Positions 1 through 8,027 of a stretch of DNA of 64,000 nucleotides are shown one piece after another. The notes beneath the pieces were generated by a model, which saw nothing but the letters and a program-made list of their open reading frames with translations, had not been told where the DNA came from and did not search any database. Source of the DNA: Paenibacillus sonchi (GTDB lineage: Bacteria; Bacillota; Bacilli; Paenibacillales; Paenibacillaceae); NCBI RefSeq assembly GCF_016772475.1, contig NZ_CP068595.1, positions 5,084,001-5,148,000 on the forward strand. The letters are read 5' to 3'. Position 1 is the first letter of the stretch. Every line of letters begins with the position of its first letter. Both the position numbers and the translations under genes were made by a program.

Positions 1-148
1 TATAATGGGTATGCTGCAAATTGTAGGCTGAAGGAGCGAGGCGGGTGAGCGAGAACATTTCTTCCAGCTCGCTTTGGGGGATTTTGATCCCCTCAACGAA
101 GTTATTTGCCGATCTGCGTGCTTGAACCAATTCTGAAAAAGCGCTCAT
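1..148 (-). CDS. Nitroreductase family protein, N-terminal part (runs off window)
   Basis: Reading leftward from an ATG at 148 behind GGAGGA, the frame stays open to the window edge and gives 49 residues beginning MSAFSELVQARRSANNF. The RRS and LAPSAYNLQ motifs are typical of the FMN-binding first helix region of small nitroreductases (YodC/MhqN type), which reduce nitro compounds or quinones with NAD(P)H. Only the first quarter of the protein is present. The AT-rich upstream stretch (149-260) contains the partial repeat TTACTATTTGTTACT (213-227), which resembles HxlR/DUF24-type operator half sites; that is inference. It is divergent from the DUF1641-ndh operon. Confidence 0.8.
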   Translation of the reverse strand, partial: MSAFSELVQARRSANNFVEGIKIPQSELEEMFSLTRLAPSAYNLQHTHY

Positions 149-329
149 GTTCATTCCTCCATAATGTATGTAGTAGTTAACAATTATTAATAGCTAATAT
201 TAATAAACAAACTTACTATTTGTTACTTGCTAAACATATCACGGTGTTTGAGCATAGTCAATGGCCAAATGGATCTCAGAGTTAAATTTTCTTATGAAAT
301 CGTGAGAAAAACCAAAAATCGCAGAAAAG

Positions 330-347
330 ACGTGATTTTAATCACAA
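330..347 (+). promoter_or_regulatory. Rex/Crp-Fnr-like operator, distal copy
   Basis: ACGTGATTTTAATCACAA contains the exact dyad GTGA-N6-TCAC; its right half TCACAA matches the Rex consensus TTGTGA-N6-TCACAA fully and the left half misses two bases. It lies about 150 bp before the DUF1641-ndh operon. Rex is the redox (NADH/NAD+) repressor that controls the corresponding operon in Bacillus subtilis. A Crp/Fnr protein could read the same dyad. The stretch 149-329 holds no other recognisable gene. Confidence 0.5.
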
Positions 348-371
348 AATAAGGATATATAGGCAAAAAGA

Positions 372-404
372 TTGTGACATTTATTACATGAAGAATGTTA
401 TAAT
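372..404 (+). promoter_or_regulatory. Promoter of DUF1641-ndh overlapping a second Rex-like site
   Basis: TTGTGA-N6-TTACAT (372-389) has a perfect left Rex half site and an imperfect right one, and is 42 bp centre to centre from the distal site, four helical turns. A perfect TATAAT follows at 399-404; GTGACA/TGACAT just upstream can serve as -35 with 18-19 bp spacing, so the operator would sit on the -35 element. This arrangement predicts repression when NADH is low. The site is seen; the regulator is inferred. Confidence 0.5.
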
Positions 405-479
405 AATCACATTGATTTAGGGATTAATCTTTTCATACATTTTATTATGAGAGAAAGCTAATGCAAAGGAGAACTCAAT

Positions 480-893
480 ATGTCAGAAACAATCACGCAA
501 AGCAAATCCTTTATTAAAGAGGATCTTCTGGATCAGCTCTTGAAGCCTGAGGTGCAGGAATCCCTAACGACGCTGGTAGAGCAGCTTCCCCAGATTACGC
601 AGCTGGTTGGCGCATTAACCAAGTCGCTTGATTTTGTGCAGACTGTTGCAGCGGATGAGGTGCTAAAGAATGACACGGTAGGTGCCATCAAAGAACTTGC
701 CGAGCCTGTAGTGGATTCCGTCAAAACAATGGCAGCTACGGTTATCGAAGCCAAGGATCGTGCCAACGAAAGCAGTGAAAACATCACATTGTTCGGCATG
801 ATGCGCATGATCAAGGACCCGCAGGTGCAAAAAATGCTCCGTTTCATGAATGCATACCTGCAGGTCAGCGGCGAACGTAATCCACAAAAATAA
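480..893 (+). CDS. DUF1641 family protein, YjlC-like
   Basis: This is a 137-residue, mostly helical, soluble protein with no signal peptide. The C-terminal block with the sequence FGMMRMIKDPQVQKMLRFM is the DUF1641 signature. It starts behind AAAGGAG and ends 14 bp before the type II NADH dehydrogenase gene, so the two are almost certainly co-transcribed. The same pair, yjlC-ndh, is found in B. subtilis, where it is controlled by Rex; DUF1641 proteins also accompany formate dehydrogenase-like enzymes. The biochemical role is unknown; a helper of the dehydrogenase is the simplest guess from context. Confidence 0.85.
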   Translation: MSETITQSKSFIKEDLLDQLLKPEVQESLTTLVEQLPQITQLVGALTKSLDFVQTVAADEVLKNDTVGAIKELAEPVVDSVKTMAATVIEAKDRANESSENITLFGMMRMIKDPQVQKMLRFMNAYLQVSGERNPQK

Positions 894-907
894 GGGCGGA
901 GGAAAAT

Positions 908-2089
908 ATGATGTCAAAACATATCGTTATTCTCGGAGCTGGCTACGGCGGTCTTCTGAGTGCTATTAACGTGCGCAAATATATGAGCAAGGCTGAAGCA
1001 AAAATCACGGTTGTCAATCAATACCCGACGCATCAGATTATTACGGAGCTCCATCGTCTGGCGGCAGGAAGTGTTGCGGAACAAGCCGTAGCCATGCCGC
1101 TCACCAAGCTTTTTGCCGGAAAAGACATTGATCTGAAAATTGCCAAGGTCAAATCATTTTCCGTAGACAGCAAGCAGGTGCAGCTGTCTGACGGTACGAC
1201 GCTCTCCTATGATGCACTTGTTGTTGCGCTGGGCAGCACTACTGCTTATTTCGGCATTCCTGGACTGGAAGAGTATAGCATGGTGCTGAAATCCGCCGCG
1301 GACGCGAAACAAATCCATGGGCATATTGAAGGCCGCATTCGTGAGTACGCCAAGACACACAATCCAGCCGATGCGGCGATTCTGATTGGCGGTGGCGGTC
1401 TGACCGGCGTGGAGCTGGTGGGCGAGATTGCTGATGTGCTGCCGAAGCTGACCAAACGTTATGGCGTAAATCCTCAGGAAATCAAGCTGATGCTAGTAGA
1501 AGCGGGTCCAAAAATCCTTCCGGTGCTGCCGGATCACCTGATTGAGCGTGCAGTAACGAGCCTGACTGCCCGCGGTGTAACCTTCCTGACCGGCCTTCCT
1601 GTTACGAATGTTGCCGGCAATGTAATTGATCTGAAGGATGGCCAGCAAATTGTTGCCAATACCTTTGTATGGACCGGCGGTGTGCAGGGCAACCCTCTGG
1701 TCGGTGAATCCGGCCTAGAAGTGAACCGCGGCCGTGCCACAGTCAATGACTTCCTGCAGTCCACTTCGCACCCGGATGTTTTTGTGGCAGGGGACAGTGC
1801 GGTTGTCTTCGCAGCGGACGGACGTCCATACCCGCCGACAGCACAAATTGCCTGGCAGATGGGCGAGCTGATCGGCTACAATCTGTACGCTTATCTGACT
1901 AATGCAGCCTCTGAAGCCTTCAGTCCAATCAACTCCGGGACGCTTGCCAGCCTTGGGCGCAAAGACGGGGTGGCAATTATCGGAGCCAGCAATACTCCGC
2001 TTAAGGGCTTGCCTGCAACCCTTATGAAGGAAGCGAGCAATATCCGTTATTTGTCCCACATTAAAGGTCTGTTCAGCCTGGCGTACTAA
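908..2089 (+). CDS. ndh: Type II NADH dehydrogenase (NADH:quinone oxidoreductase)
   Basis: The 393-residue flavoprotein has the N-terminal FAD-binding Rossmann motif GAGYGG (about residues 10-15), the second dinucleotide motif IGGGGLTGVELVGE (about 158-171) for NADH, the VFVAGDSA flavin motif (about 293-300) and the PPTAQIAWQMGE segment typical of NDH-2. It oxidises NADH and passes electrons to menaquinone at the inner face of the membrane without pumping protons. The length is normal for the family. ATG codons at 908 and 911 both follow GGCGGAGG; 908 is used here. Second gene of the DUF1641-ndh operon, ended by the hairpin at 2141-2200. Confidence 0.93.
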   Translation: MMSKHIVILGAGYGGLLSAINVRKYMSKAEAKITVVNQYPTHQIITELHRLAAGSVAEQAVAMPLTKLFAGKDIDLKIAKVKSFSVDSKQVQLSDGTTLSYDALVVALGSTTAYFGIPGLEEYSMVLKSAADAKQIHGHIEGRIREYAKTHNPADAAILIGGGGLTGVELVGEIADVLPKLTKRYGVNPQEIKLMLVEAGPKILPVLPDHLIERAVTSLTARGVTFLTGLPVTNVAGNVIDLKDGQQIVANTFVWTGGVQGNPLVGESGLEVNRGRATVNDFLQSTSHPDVFVAGDSAVVFAADGRPYPPTAQIAWQMGELIGYNLYAYLTNAASEAFSPINSGTLASLGRKDGVAIIGASNTPLKGLPATLMKEASNIRYLSHIKGLFSLAY

Positions 2090-2140
2090 TTATTCATTTA
2101 ATCTGATTTTATGAAAAATCTGATATAATGCTCTGTTTAG

Positions 2141-2200
2141 CCTTCAAGCTAGACCCGCAGTCCTTAGTGAATAAGGATCGGGTCTGCTTGGAGGTTTTTT
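2141..2200 (+). terminator. Rho-independent terminator after ndh
   Basis: A long interrupted stem (CCTTCAAGC / GCTTGGAGG, then AGACCCG / CGGGTCT, then TCCTTA / TAAGGA) is followed at once by TTTTTT. A TATAAT at 2124-2129 lies just in front but no good -35 goes with it. Confidence 0.85.
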
Positions 2201-2497
2201 GGGTTGTTTGGCAGCAGCAAGCTCCCCTGGCAATCCGCACCTAAAACGGCTGAGCTATCCAGCGAAAACCGGCGCAGCCGCCTGTTCTAATGGAAAGGCT
2301 AGGGGGATTGTGTTAATTTACATAGTAAATAGTTGGAAGGCACTTTATGCTGGGTGAATCACGCATTGAAGGCCAAAGGCAGGGATAAGCATGTGATGAA
2401 GCTGTTATCTGCCTTTGCCCTGGAACCATCTTATCTGCTTGTGGGGCATTTAAATCAATGGTAAAGCAACTGCCTGCTGAGTCTTAGGAGTGACACA
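2201..2497. other. Intergenic stretch with a possible small coding remnant
   Basis: No normal gene is visible. On the plus strand, 2331-2465 reads open for 44 codons from a TTG directly after a stop, ending SAFALEPSYLLVGHLNQW, with no ribosome binding site in front. The text looks protein-like but I do not recognise the family, so it may be a decayed gene end or chance. Confidence 0.25.
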
Positions 2498-3361
2498 ATG
2501 AACAATATCAGAGCCCGGTTAATGAATGATTTGCAAAGAATAGAAGCGGAGCGGTATAGACTCCGTAAAGGCGAGGAGGTGCAGGATTTCATCTGTCTGA
2601 TGCTGGAGTATATTGGAGACCCTCAGTCTGAGCTGCGGGACGGGCTGATATATCCGACCTTTTACGCATGGATTCTGGAGCAGCGGCTGCTCTCTTCTGA
2701 TGAGCTGAGAGCCGTTCTGGCGGTGCTGCTGGATGAGCAGCATCTGTTCCATGGTATAGGCGGACAAGGGGATGAGACAGTATTCACCCGGACCTTCACT
2801 GTACTTGTCATCGGCCTTATTATCCAGCGGCACAGAGAACAGCCTTTCCTGGATGCTGCCGGGTTTCGGCAGCTGAAGGCAGCACTGCTCCGTTATTATG
2901 CTGAAGAAAAAGATCTCCGAGGCTATGTCGAAGAAGGCGGCTGGGCTCACTCGGCGGCTCACGGGGCAGATGCCATCGATGAATTGGTGCAATGCCCGGA
3001 AAGCGGAGAGCCGGTGCAGCTTGAGGTACTGGAAGCGGTTCGGGGTATGCTGCAGAACGGAGTATATCTCTTCAGAGAAGAAGAAGATGAACGGATGGCT
3101 ACAATTGTAGATACGATGATTCTACGTAATCTGCTTGCGCGGGAACGCATCGCTGAATGGATCAGCAGCCTTGCAGCCTGCGGCAGTCAGCCCAGAAGCA
3201 ACAGCCAATACATCAACCGGATCAACAGTAAAAACTTCGTGCGGGCCCTTTATTTCAGGAGAGATAGCGAGTATTTCGGTAAGAAGCTTCAAGAAGCTCT
3301 GCTTGCCGCTGAGCTCAAAATGAACAAATTTGCAGCAGAAACTGGCGATTCCGTTCAATAG
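2498..3361 (+). CDS. DUF2785 domain-containing protein
   Basis: The 287-residue soluble, helical protein carries the segment GGWAHSAAHGADAIDELVQC (about residues 147-166), the hallmark of DUF2785. The function of the family is unknown. It starts with ATG behind TTAGGAG and is followed by a separate promoter (TATAAT near 3384) for the SGNH hydrolase, so it probably forms a single-gene unit. Nothing in the neighbours points to a pathway. Confidence 0.82.
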   Translation: MNNIRARLMNDLQRIEAERYRLRKGEEVQDFICLMLEYIGDPQSELRDGLIYPTFYAWILEQRLLSSDELRAVLAVLLDEQHLFHGIGGQGDETVFTRTFTVLVIGLIIQRHREQPFLDAAGFRQLKAALLRYYAEEKDLRGYVEEGGWAHSAAHGADAIDELVQCPESGEPVQLEVLEAVRGMLQNGVYLFREEEDERMATIVDTMILRNLLARERIAEWISSLAACGSQPRSNSQYINRINSKNFVRALYFRRDSEYFGKKLQEALLAAELKMNKFAAETGDSVQ

Positions 3362-3436
3362 ATGCTCCGCAAAAATCTATTTGCTATAATAGGTATGTTT
3401 ATACAATAAGAGCTGTTTTATAGGAGGATTTTCAGG

Positions 3437-4066
3437 ATGGAATTTCAAGAAAACGATATCATTTTGTTCCAGGGTGACAGCATTACGGATTGGGGCCGCA
3501 ACTATGAAGACCCGTCCTCGCTTGGTGTGGGCTATGCACTGATGGTAGCCGCACGGCTGGGATTGCTGTATCCCGAGAAGAAGCTGACCTTTATCAACCG
3601 CGGGATCAGCGGCAACCGTGCGGCGGATCTGCAGCGGCGCTGGGACAAGGACTGCCTGGAGCTGAAGCCGACTGTAGTTTCCATATACATCGGCATTAAC
3701 GACACCTGGCGCCGCTTTGACTCCGGGGAGGAAACCACGGCTGCACAATTTGAAGCTTCCTACCGGGATATTATTGAACGCACCCTCAGAGCAACCAATG
3801 CCAAGCTGATTCTCGTTGAGCCTTTTGTGCTGCCGGTATCCGAAGACCGCAAGGGCTGGCGCCAGGATCTGGACCCGAAGATTCATGTGGTGCGTGAGCT
3901 TGCCCGCGAGTATGGGGCTCTGCTGGTTCCTCTGGATGGGCTGTTTGCTGCAGCATCCATGAAGGCGGATTCTGCATTCTGGGCACCGGATGGTGTGCAT
4001 CCTTCTCCTGCCGGACATGCGCTTATTACCGATGCCTGGCTGAAAGCGGCAGGAGCCATCAGCTAA
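3437..4066 (+). CDS. SGNH/GDSL-type esterase
   Basis: All conserved blocks of SGNH hydrolases are present in 209 residues: FQGDSITDWG with the nucleophile serine (about residue 15), NRGISGNR (block II glycine), IGINDTWR (block III Asn) and APDGVHPSPAGH with the catalytic Asp and His near the C-terminus. There is no signal peptide, so the enzyme acts in the cytoplasm, likely on an acylated or acetylated carbohydrate or lipid ester; the substrate cannot be told. TAGGAGG precedes the ATG and a TATAAT lies upstream at about 3384-3389. The terminator at 4114-4153 follows. Confidence 0.9.
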   Translation: MEFQENDIILFQGDSITDWGRNYEDPSSLGVGYALMVAARLGLLYPEKKLTFINRGISGNRAADLQRRWDKDCLELKPTVVSIYIGINDTWRRFDSGEETTAAQFEASYRDIIERTLRATNAKLILVEPFVLPVSEDRKGWRQDLDPKIHVVRELAREYGALLVPLDGLFAAASMKADSAFWAPDGVHPSPAGHALITDAWLKAAGAIS

Positions 4067-4113
4067 TCTGCCAGGAGGCTGCACTCCTTTACATATAAGG
4101 CTGCCAATCCTTC

Positions 4114-4153
4114 AAGACCGGTCCGTTGATTTATAGCGGACGGGTCTTTTTTT
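4114..4153 (+). terminator. Terminator after the SGNH hydrolase
   Basis: AAGACC(G)GTCCG pairs with CGGAC(G)GGTCTT around an 11-base loop, followed by a run of eight T. Confidence 0.9.
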
Positions 4154-4208
4154 GCGAAGAGCGAGAATGTTATTTGGTTCACAAGACTGCTATAATTGGA
4201 GGATACAT

Positions 4209-4688
4209 ATGGATTTGGAGGTGGGACCCATTAAAAGGCTTCTACTGACTGTACCTGTTCTGCTGGCTGTACTGCTGAGTGGCTGCCAGAATGCTTTTGG
4301 ATTTATCAATGCCAGGTGGATTTCAGAGATCACCCTGGATTGCCAGCCTGCCGGCGGCAGGGCGCAGAGTGAATCTTTCGAGAGCCGGACTTTTACGGAT
4401 CCTGCATTTATCAAGCTGATGGCAGATGCGATGAACGGCAGCAAGCGGGTGCAGAATGATCTCTACCATGGGGCTGAGTTTAAGATGAAGCTGACCTTTG
4501 GGGATGGCTATACGGAGGATTATATTCTAAACCTTGGAGAAGCCCAGGGGAAGCAGGGACTGCTGGTCCCTGCGGAAAATAGCGCCAAAGGATACACGGT
4601 CTCCGCTAAGGATGCCGATAAGCTGAGAAAACTTGTGTATGGTGAAGCGGGTTCTGCAATACAGCTGTCCATGTGGGATAATTTGTAA
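4209..4688 (+). CDS. Hypothetical lipoprotein
   Basis: A signal sequence (basic IKR, then LLLTVPVLLAVLLSGC) with the lipobox LSGC near residue 27 marks a lipoprotein with a mature part of about 130 residues. I do not recognise the mature domain. ATG 4209 has GGAGG six bases in front, but a second perfect GGAGGTG at 4217-4223 is followed at normal distance by ATT (4230) exactly where a canonical lipoprotein signal peptide would begin, so translation may start there or the ATG there has been lost. A TATAAT at 4191-4196 serves as promoter. The next gene, a methionine aminopeptidase, follows after 9-18 bp. Confidence 0.7.
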   Translation: MDLEVGPIKRLLLTVPVLLAVLLSGCQNAFGFINARWISEITLDCQPAGGRAQSESFESRTFTDPAFIKLMADAMNGSKRVQNDLYHGAEFKMKLTFGDGYTEDYILNLGEAQGKQGLLVPAENSAKGYTVSAKDADKLRKLVYGEAGSAIQLSMWDNL

Positions 4689-4706
4689 CCGGGAGGAATG
4701 GAGCAG

Positions 4707-5453
4707 ATGACGAGCGATACAGCACAGGATTTGCAAGGGTTGAAGGCAGTGGGCCATGTGGTTGGCTACACTATTGCGGAAATGAGAAAAAGGACAGTTC
4801 CCGGTATGACCACCGCTGAGCTTGACGAGGTGGGGGCAGCGATTCTGGAGCGGTTCGGCGCGAAATCCGCCCCAAAGGTCACTTATAATTTTCCGGGAAG
4901 CACCTGTATCAGTATTAATGAAGAGGTGGCCCACGGAATACCGGGTTCAAGAGTCATTCAGGAAGGGGATCTGGTGAACATTGATGTTTCCGCCGAGCTG
5001 AACGGTTATTATGGGGACGCTGGGGCTTCTTTTCAACTGCCGCCGTACAATGAGAAGCTTGTCCATCTGTGCCGCAGCGCTGAGGAAACTATGATGAGTG
5101 TCATCAATCATCTTAGAGCGGGAATGAAGGTTAACGAAATCGGACGGGTGATGGAGACGGAAGCCCGCAAACGCGGCTATAACGTAGTGCGCAATCTGTG
5201 CAGCCACGGCATTGGCAGATCGCTGCATGAGAAGCCTTTTGAAATTCTTCCGTTCTACAATCCGCGTGTAACCACTGTGCTCAAAGAAGGGCAGGTCATT
5301 ACCGTCGAGCCTTTTCTGTCCACCGGAGCGGATTTTGTGGAGCAGCAGTCTGATGGGTGGACCCTCAGTGTGAATGACAGCAGCCGGGTGGCCCAGTATG
5401 AGCATACGATCATAGTCACCAAGGGTAAGCCGATTATCCTGACCAGTGCCTAG
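4707..5453 (+). CDS. map: Methionine aminopeptidase, type I
   Basis: The 248-residue protein is a complete pita-bread metalloprotease: VAHGIPG with the substrate-binding His, NIDVSAELNGYYGDAG with the two metal Asp residues, SHGIGRSLHE with the metal His, VITVEPF with the first metal Glu and QYEHTIIV with the last. It removes the initiator methionine in the cytoplasm. It stands alone, not in the ribosomal-protein operon where the main map gene normally lies, so it is probably the second copy (YflG-like). ATG 4698 is one base from GGGAGG; ATG 4707 at 10 bases is the more likely start. Confidence 0.9.
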   Translation: MTSDTAQDLQGLKAVGHVVGYTIAEMRKRTVPGMTTAELDEVGAAILERFGAKSAPKVTYNFPGSTCISINEEVAHGIPGSRVIQEGDLVNIDVSAELNGYYGDAGASFQLPPYNEKLVHLCRSAEETMMSVINHLRAGMKVNEIGRVMETEARKRGYNVVRNLCSHGIGRSLHEKPFEILPFYNPRVTTVLKEGQVITVEPFLSTGADFVEQQSDGWTLSVNDSSRVAQYEHTIIVTKGKPIILTSA

Positions 5454-5485
5454 ACAGGTGCATATTCGAAACGGAGGCTAAAAAA

Positions 5486-5806
5486 ATGGATCATTTACCA
5501 CAAGTGAGCAATGCATTTGCCACCTTTATGAAGGAAGCGCCACAGCAGCAGCAGGCTTGGATGGAGACCGTTCAGAAGCTGGACGCGGCAAGTTGTCTTG
5601 ATCCAAAGACTGAAGAAATCGCTTATATTTCGGTATTGGCTGCGGTGCGCCTGGAAAGCGGACTGCCCTTTCATGTAAAACATGCCAAGTCGCTTGGAGC
5701 TACGCGGGAAGAGATCATCAGTGCGGTTCTGCTGGGTCTTCCGGCAGTAGGCAACGCGGTTATTCAGGCTTTGCCGGTGGCCTTGCAGGCATATGACAGC
5801 GAGTAG
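5486..5806 (+). CDS. Carboxymuconolactone decarboxylase family protein
   Basis: A 106-residue all-helical protein with the CMD fold (PF02627): the block LDPKTEEIAYISVLAAVRLESGLPFHVKHAKSLGAT matches the family, with Glu and His in the usual ExxxxxH places. The CxxC pair of AhpD peroxidase partners is missing, so a thiol peroxidase role is unlikely. It is preceded by GGAGG and followed 31 bp later by a broken DJ-1 gene, with which it may be co-transcribed. The substrate is unknown. Confidence 0.8.
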   Translation: MDHLPQVSNAFATFMKEAPQQQQAWMETVQKLDAASCLDPKTEEIAYISVLAAVRLESGLPFHVKHAKSLGATREEIISAVLLGLPAVGNAVIQALPVALQAYDSE

Positions 5807-5837
5807 TTTTTGAATTGCCGGGAGGAGAAGGATAACG

Positions 5838-6420
5838 ATGCGTATAGCTTTTGTGCTTTTTGACGGGATCACTTTTCTGGATTTTGCCGGCTTTTATGAT
5901 GTGATTCGCCGCTTGGGGAATTTTGAAGCAGGACATGGGCTGGAGATGGATATTTGCGGGTTCAGGGAAGAAGTGCAGGATGAGCAGGGATTGACGGTAG
6001 ATCAGCAAGGTTCAGCCGGAACTGGGGCAATATGATCTGCTCTTTGTACCGGGCGGAATGGGGACGAGAATACTGCGCAATGACGGGCCGTTCATTTCCT
6101 GGCTTCAAGGTGCCAAAAGTGTTCCTTACAAGGTATCGGTGTGCACCGGTTCATTGCTGCTGGGCGCAGCCGGGTTCTTGCGGGACTGCTGGGCTACAAC
6201 ACATCCTTCCTCCTACGGGCTGCTGGAGCCTTATTGCGGGCAGGTTATAGAGACGCGGATTGTTCAGGACGGCAAGATCATTACAGGAGGCGGGGTGTCC
6301 ACCTCTATTGATTTGGGATTATATATGATGTCGCTTCTGGCGGGAGAAGATGCGATGCAGGCTGTAAAGAAGCAAATTGACTATCCCTATGTTATGCAAG
6401 GAATCATCCGCAGACAATAG
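5838..6420 (+). pseudogene. DJ-1/PfpI family protein, frameshifted
   Basis: The N-terminal part (IAFVLFDGITFLDFAGFYDV, residues 3-22) reads in one frame from ATG 5838 and stops at 6035; the rest (QYDLLFVPGGMGTRIL, then the elbow VSVCTGSLLLGAAGFL with the reactive Cys, and TAGGGVSTSIDLGL-like glycine motif) reads in the +1 frame to 6420. Together they make a full glutamine-amidotransferase-like DJ-1 protein of about 190 residues, as in isocyanide hydratase/ThiJ-like proteins. The switch must lie near 5995-6010, where there is no homopolymer. Either the gene is dead or one base was wrongly inserted (or two lost) in the read. Confidence 0.85.
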
Positions 6421-6445
6421 AAGAATGGAGAAACGGGGCTTTAAG

Positions 6446-7261
6446 ATGAAAGAAAATCCAGCCATATTGACAGCCTTGCAGCAGCAGATAGATGATCGTG
6501 AGCAATGGGCGCTGCTGACAGATTATATGCTGCATGAGAGCGGTCTGCCCGGGCCGCGGGCTAACCTTACGCTGGCGGGCAGCTTTGCCGGGCTGTTTGC
6601 CAGACCTGAGGTGACGGAGACTGCCTGGGAATTGATCTCTGCCTGGTCACATCTCCCGGAGTCTGAAGCCAAGACAGGTGATCCGCAGGAGTACCTGCCG
6701 TTCTGCGCGGTGTGGGCCTGCGGAGCCCATTATGCCCATGCGGATAGCATCCGGCGAAGCCAGGCGGAAGAGCGCTTGCAGGCGGCGATGAATGATGGCA
6801 GGTGGAGGTTGCGCGAGGCTGCGGCAATGGGCTTGCAGTCCTTGGGCGAATACGACTTTGCGCTGCTTAGGGAGCTGCTTGACGGCTGGCGTTCGGGCGC
6901 TACGCTGCTGGAGCAGCGGGCTTTTGTGGCGGCGCTGGCGCATCCGCCATTGCTGAAGGCTGAAGCCAATGTTCTGTATTGCCTGGAGCTGGCAGCCGGG
7001 ATTATGGACGGAATCCGCAGCAGCGATTCAGGCCCGGCCGAGCGGGAACATTTTCGCGTCTTGTCCAAAGGTCTGGAATATAGTCTCAGTGTATTTGCCG
7101 CCAGTCTGCCTCAGCCTGGATTTGCCATGCTGCGTAAATATGCGGCGAGTGGAGATCCCCGGCTGATTAAGATCGTGAAGAGCAACCTGGGCAAAACAAG
7201 GCTGACCAAGAATTACCCTGACGAGGTTGCCGGGCTTCTGCAGCTATTGACAACTTGTTAG
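6446..7261 (+). CDS. HEAT-like helical repeat protein, function unknown
   Basis: The roughly 270-residue cytoplasmic protein is built almost entirely of amphipathic helices. Segments such as WRLREAAAMGLQSLGEYDFALLRELLDGW resemble HEAT or DNA-alkylation-repair (AlkD-like) repeats, and the C-terminal part DPRLIKIVKSNLGKTRLTKNYP resembles the end of AlkD-type proteins. No catalytic residue can be assigned. ATG 6425 and 6446 are both possible starts; a weak GGAG/GGGG lies before 6446. It follows the DJ-1 gene closely and precedes the Rrf2 regulator. Confidence 0.6.
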   Translation: MKENPAILTALQQQIDDREQWALLTDYMLHESGLPGPRANLTLAGSFAGLFARPEVTETAWELISAWSHLPESEAKTGDPQEYLPFCAVWACGAHYAHADSIRRSQAEERLQAAMNDGRWRLREAAAMGLQSLGEYDFALLRELLDGWRSGATLLEQRAFVAALAHPPLLKAEANVLYCLELAAGIMDGIRSSDSGPAEREHFRVLSKGLEYSLSVFAASLPQPGFAMLRKYAASGDPRLIKIVKSNLGKTRLTKNYPDEVAGLLQLLTTC

Positions 7262-7266
7262 AATGT

Positions 7267-7279
7267 AACTATTATAGTT
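7267..7279 (+). promoter_or_regulatory. Dyad in front of the Rrf2-family gene
   Basis: AACTATTATAGTT is a perfect 13-bp palindrome 35 bp before the start codon, in the position expected for an autoregulatory Rrf2 operator overlapping the promoter. Function inferred from position. Confidence 0.45.
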
Positions 7280-7314
7280 GCATCTATCGGCTAACGCACT
7301 AAGGAGAGATTTCC

Positions 7315-7737
7315 ATGAACATCAGCACCCGGTTTGCGGTGGCTATTCATATTTTGACGCTGATCGACAGCAACAAGGAAGGCAAGAGCACCTCGGAATG
7401 GATCGCAGGCAGTGTCAACACCAACCCGGTGGTGATCCGGCGGCTTACAGGCATGCTGCATAAGGCTGGGCTGGTCGAGGTCCGCCCTGGTGTAGCAGGA
7501 ACAAAGCTTTCGCGCAGCCCGGGTGAAATCACACTGCTGGAAATTTATCGCGCGGTGAACGCGGCGGAGGCGGACACGCTGTTCTCCGTTCACGAGCATC
7601 CGAACCCGAACTGCCCTGTCGGCAAAAACATTGCCGGAGCTATAGTCCCCGTCTTTTCCCTGGCCCAGCAGGCGCTGGAGAATGTGCTTCAAGGGGTTAC
7701 ACTGGATCAGATCGTGAATCAGATTCCGGTGTCTTAA
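7315..7737 (+). CDS. Rrf2 family transcriptional regulator, YwnA-like
   Basis: A 140-residue winged-helix protein with the Rrf2 N-terminus MNISTRFAVAIHILTLI, the recognition helix segment TNPVVIRRLTGMLHKAGLV and the wing GVAGTKLSRSPGEITLLEIY. Only one cysteine (in NCPVGKNI) is present, so it cannot bind an Fe-S cluster as IscR or NsrR do; this fits the YwnA subgroup. AAGGAG precedes the ATG. A 13-bp palindrome in its promoter suggests autoregulation. Its target is unknown; no gene is co-directional within 700 bp downstream. Confidence 0.9.
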   Translation: MNISTRFAVAIHILTLIDSNKEGKSTSEWIAGSVNTNPVVIRRLTGMLHKAGLVEVRPGVAGTKLSRSPGEITLLEIYRAVNAAEADTLFSVHEHPNPNCPVGKNIAGAIVPVFSLAQQALENVLQGVTLDQIVNQIPVS

Positions 7738-7799
7738 TGAGATGTAATGCGCCGCGTCTTTTGTTTTTTTATTGCTTGTGCCGGATTTGACAGGGGCTT

Positions 7800-7986
7800 A
7801 AGTGGAAAAAGGACAACATAAACTAGCCAATAACCTCCTGCAACAACGCTAGTGGGAAAAAGTACCACTAATTTGGCCCATAAGACCGCTTCGGCCGGGT
7901 TTTCACCAGATTAGGTGGAGAAAATCCCACTAAACACTGCTGCTACGCAAAATTCAGCGATTTAGTGGGAGGAATTCCACTTAATA
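7800..7986. repeat. Array of four short degenerate palindromic repeats
   Basis: Four units begin at 7800, 7850, 7911 and 7961. Each has the form (T)TAGTGG-purine-rich core-CCACTAA; the clearest is at 7850-7872, with TAGTGG paired to CCACTA. Spacing is 50-61 bp with unrelated spacers. Related units recur at 40515-40709. No open reading frame covers them. Confidence 0.75.
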
Positions 7987-8027
7987 GTATACAAGTGAAG
8001 TATTTGCTGTCTGGCAGGAAATTGAAA

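Noticed and set aside
7800..7986. CRISPR array
   Set aside because: Repeats are only about 20-25 bp, degenerate and sometimes inverted, with few units and no cas genes nearby.
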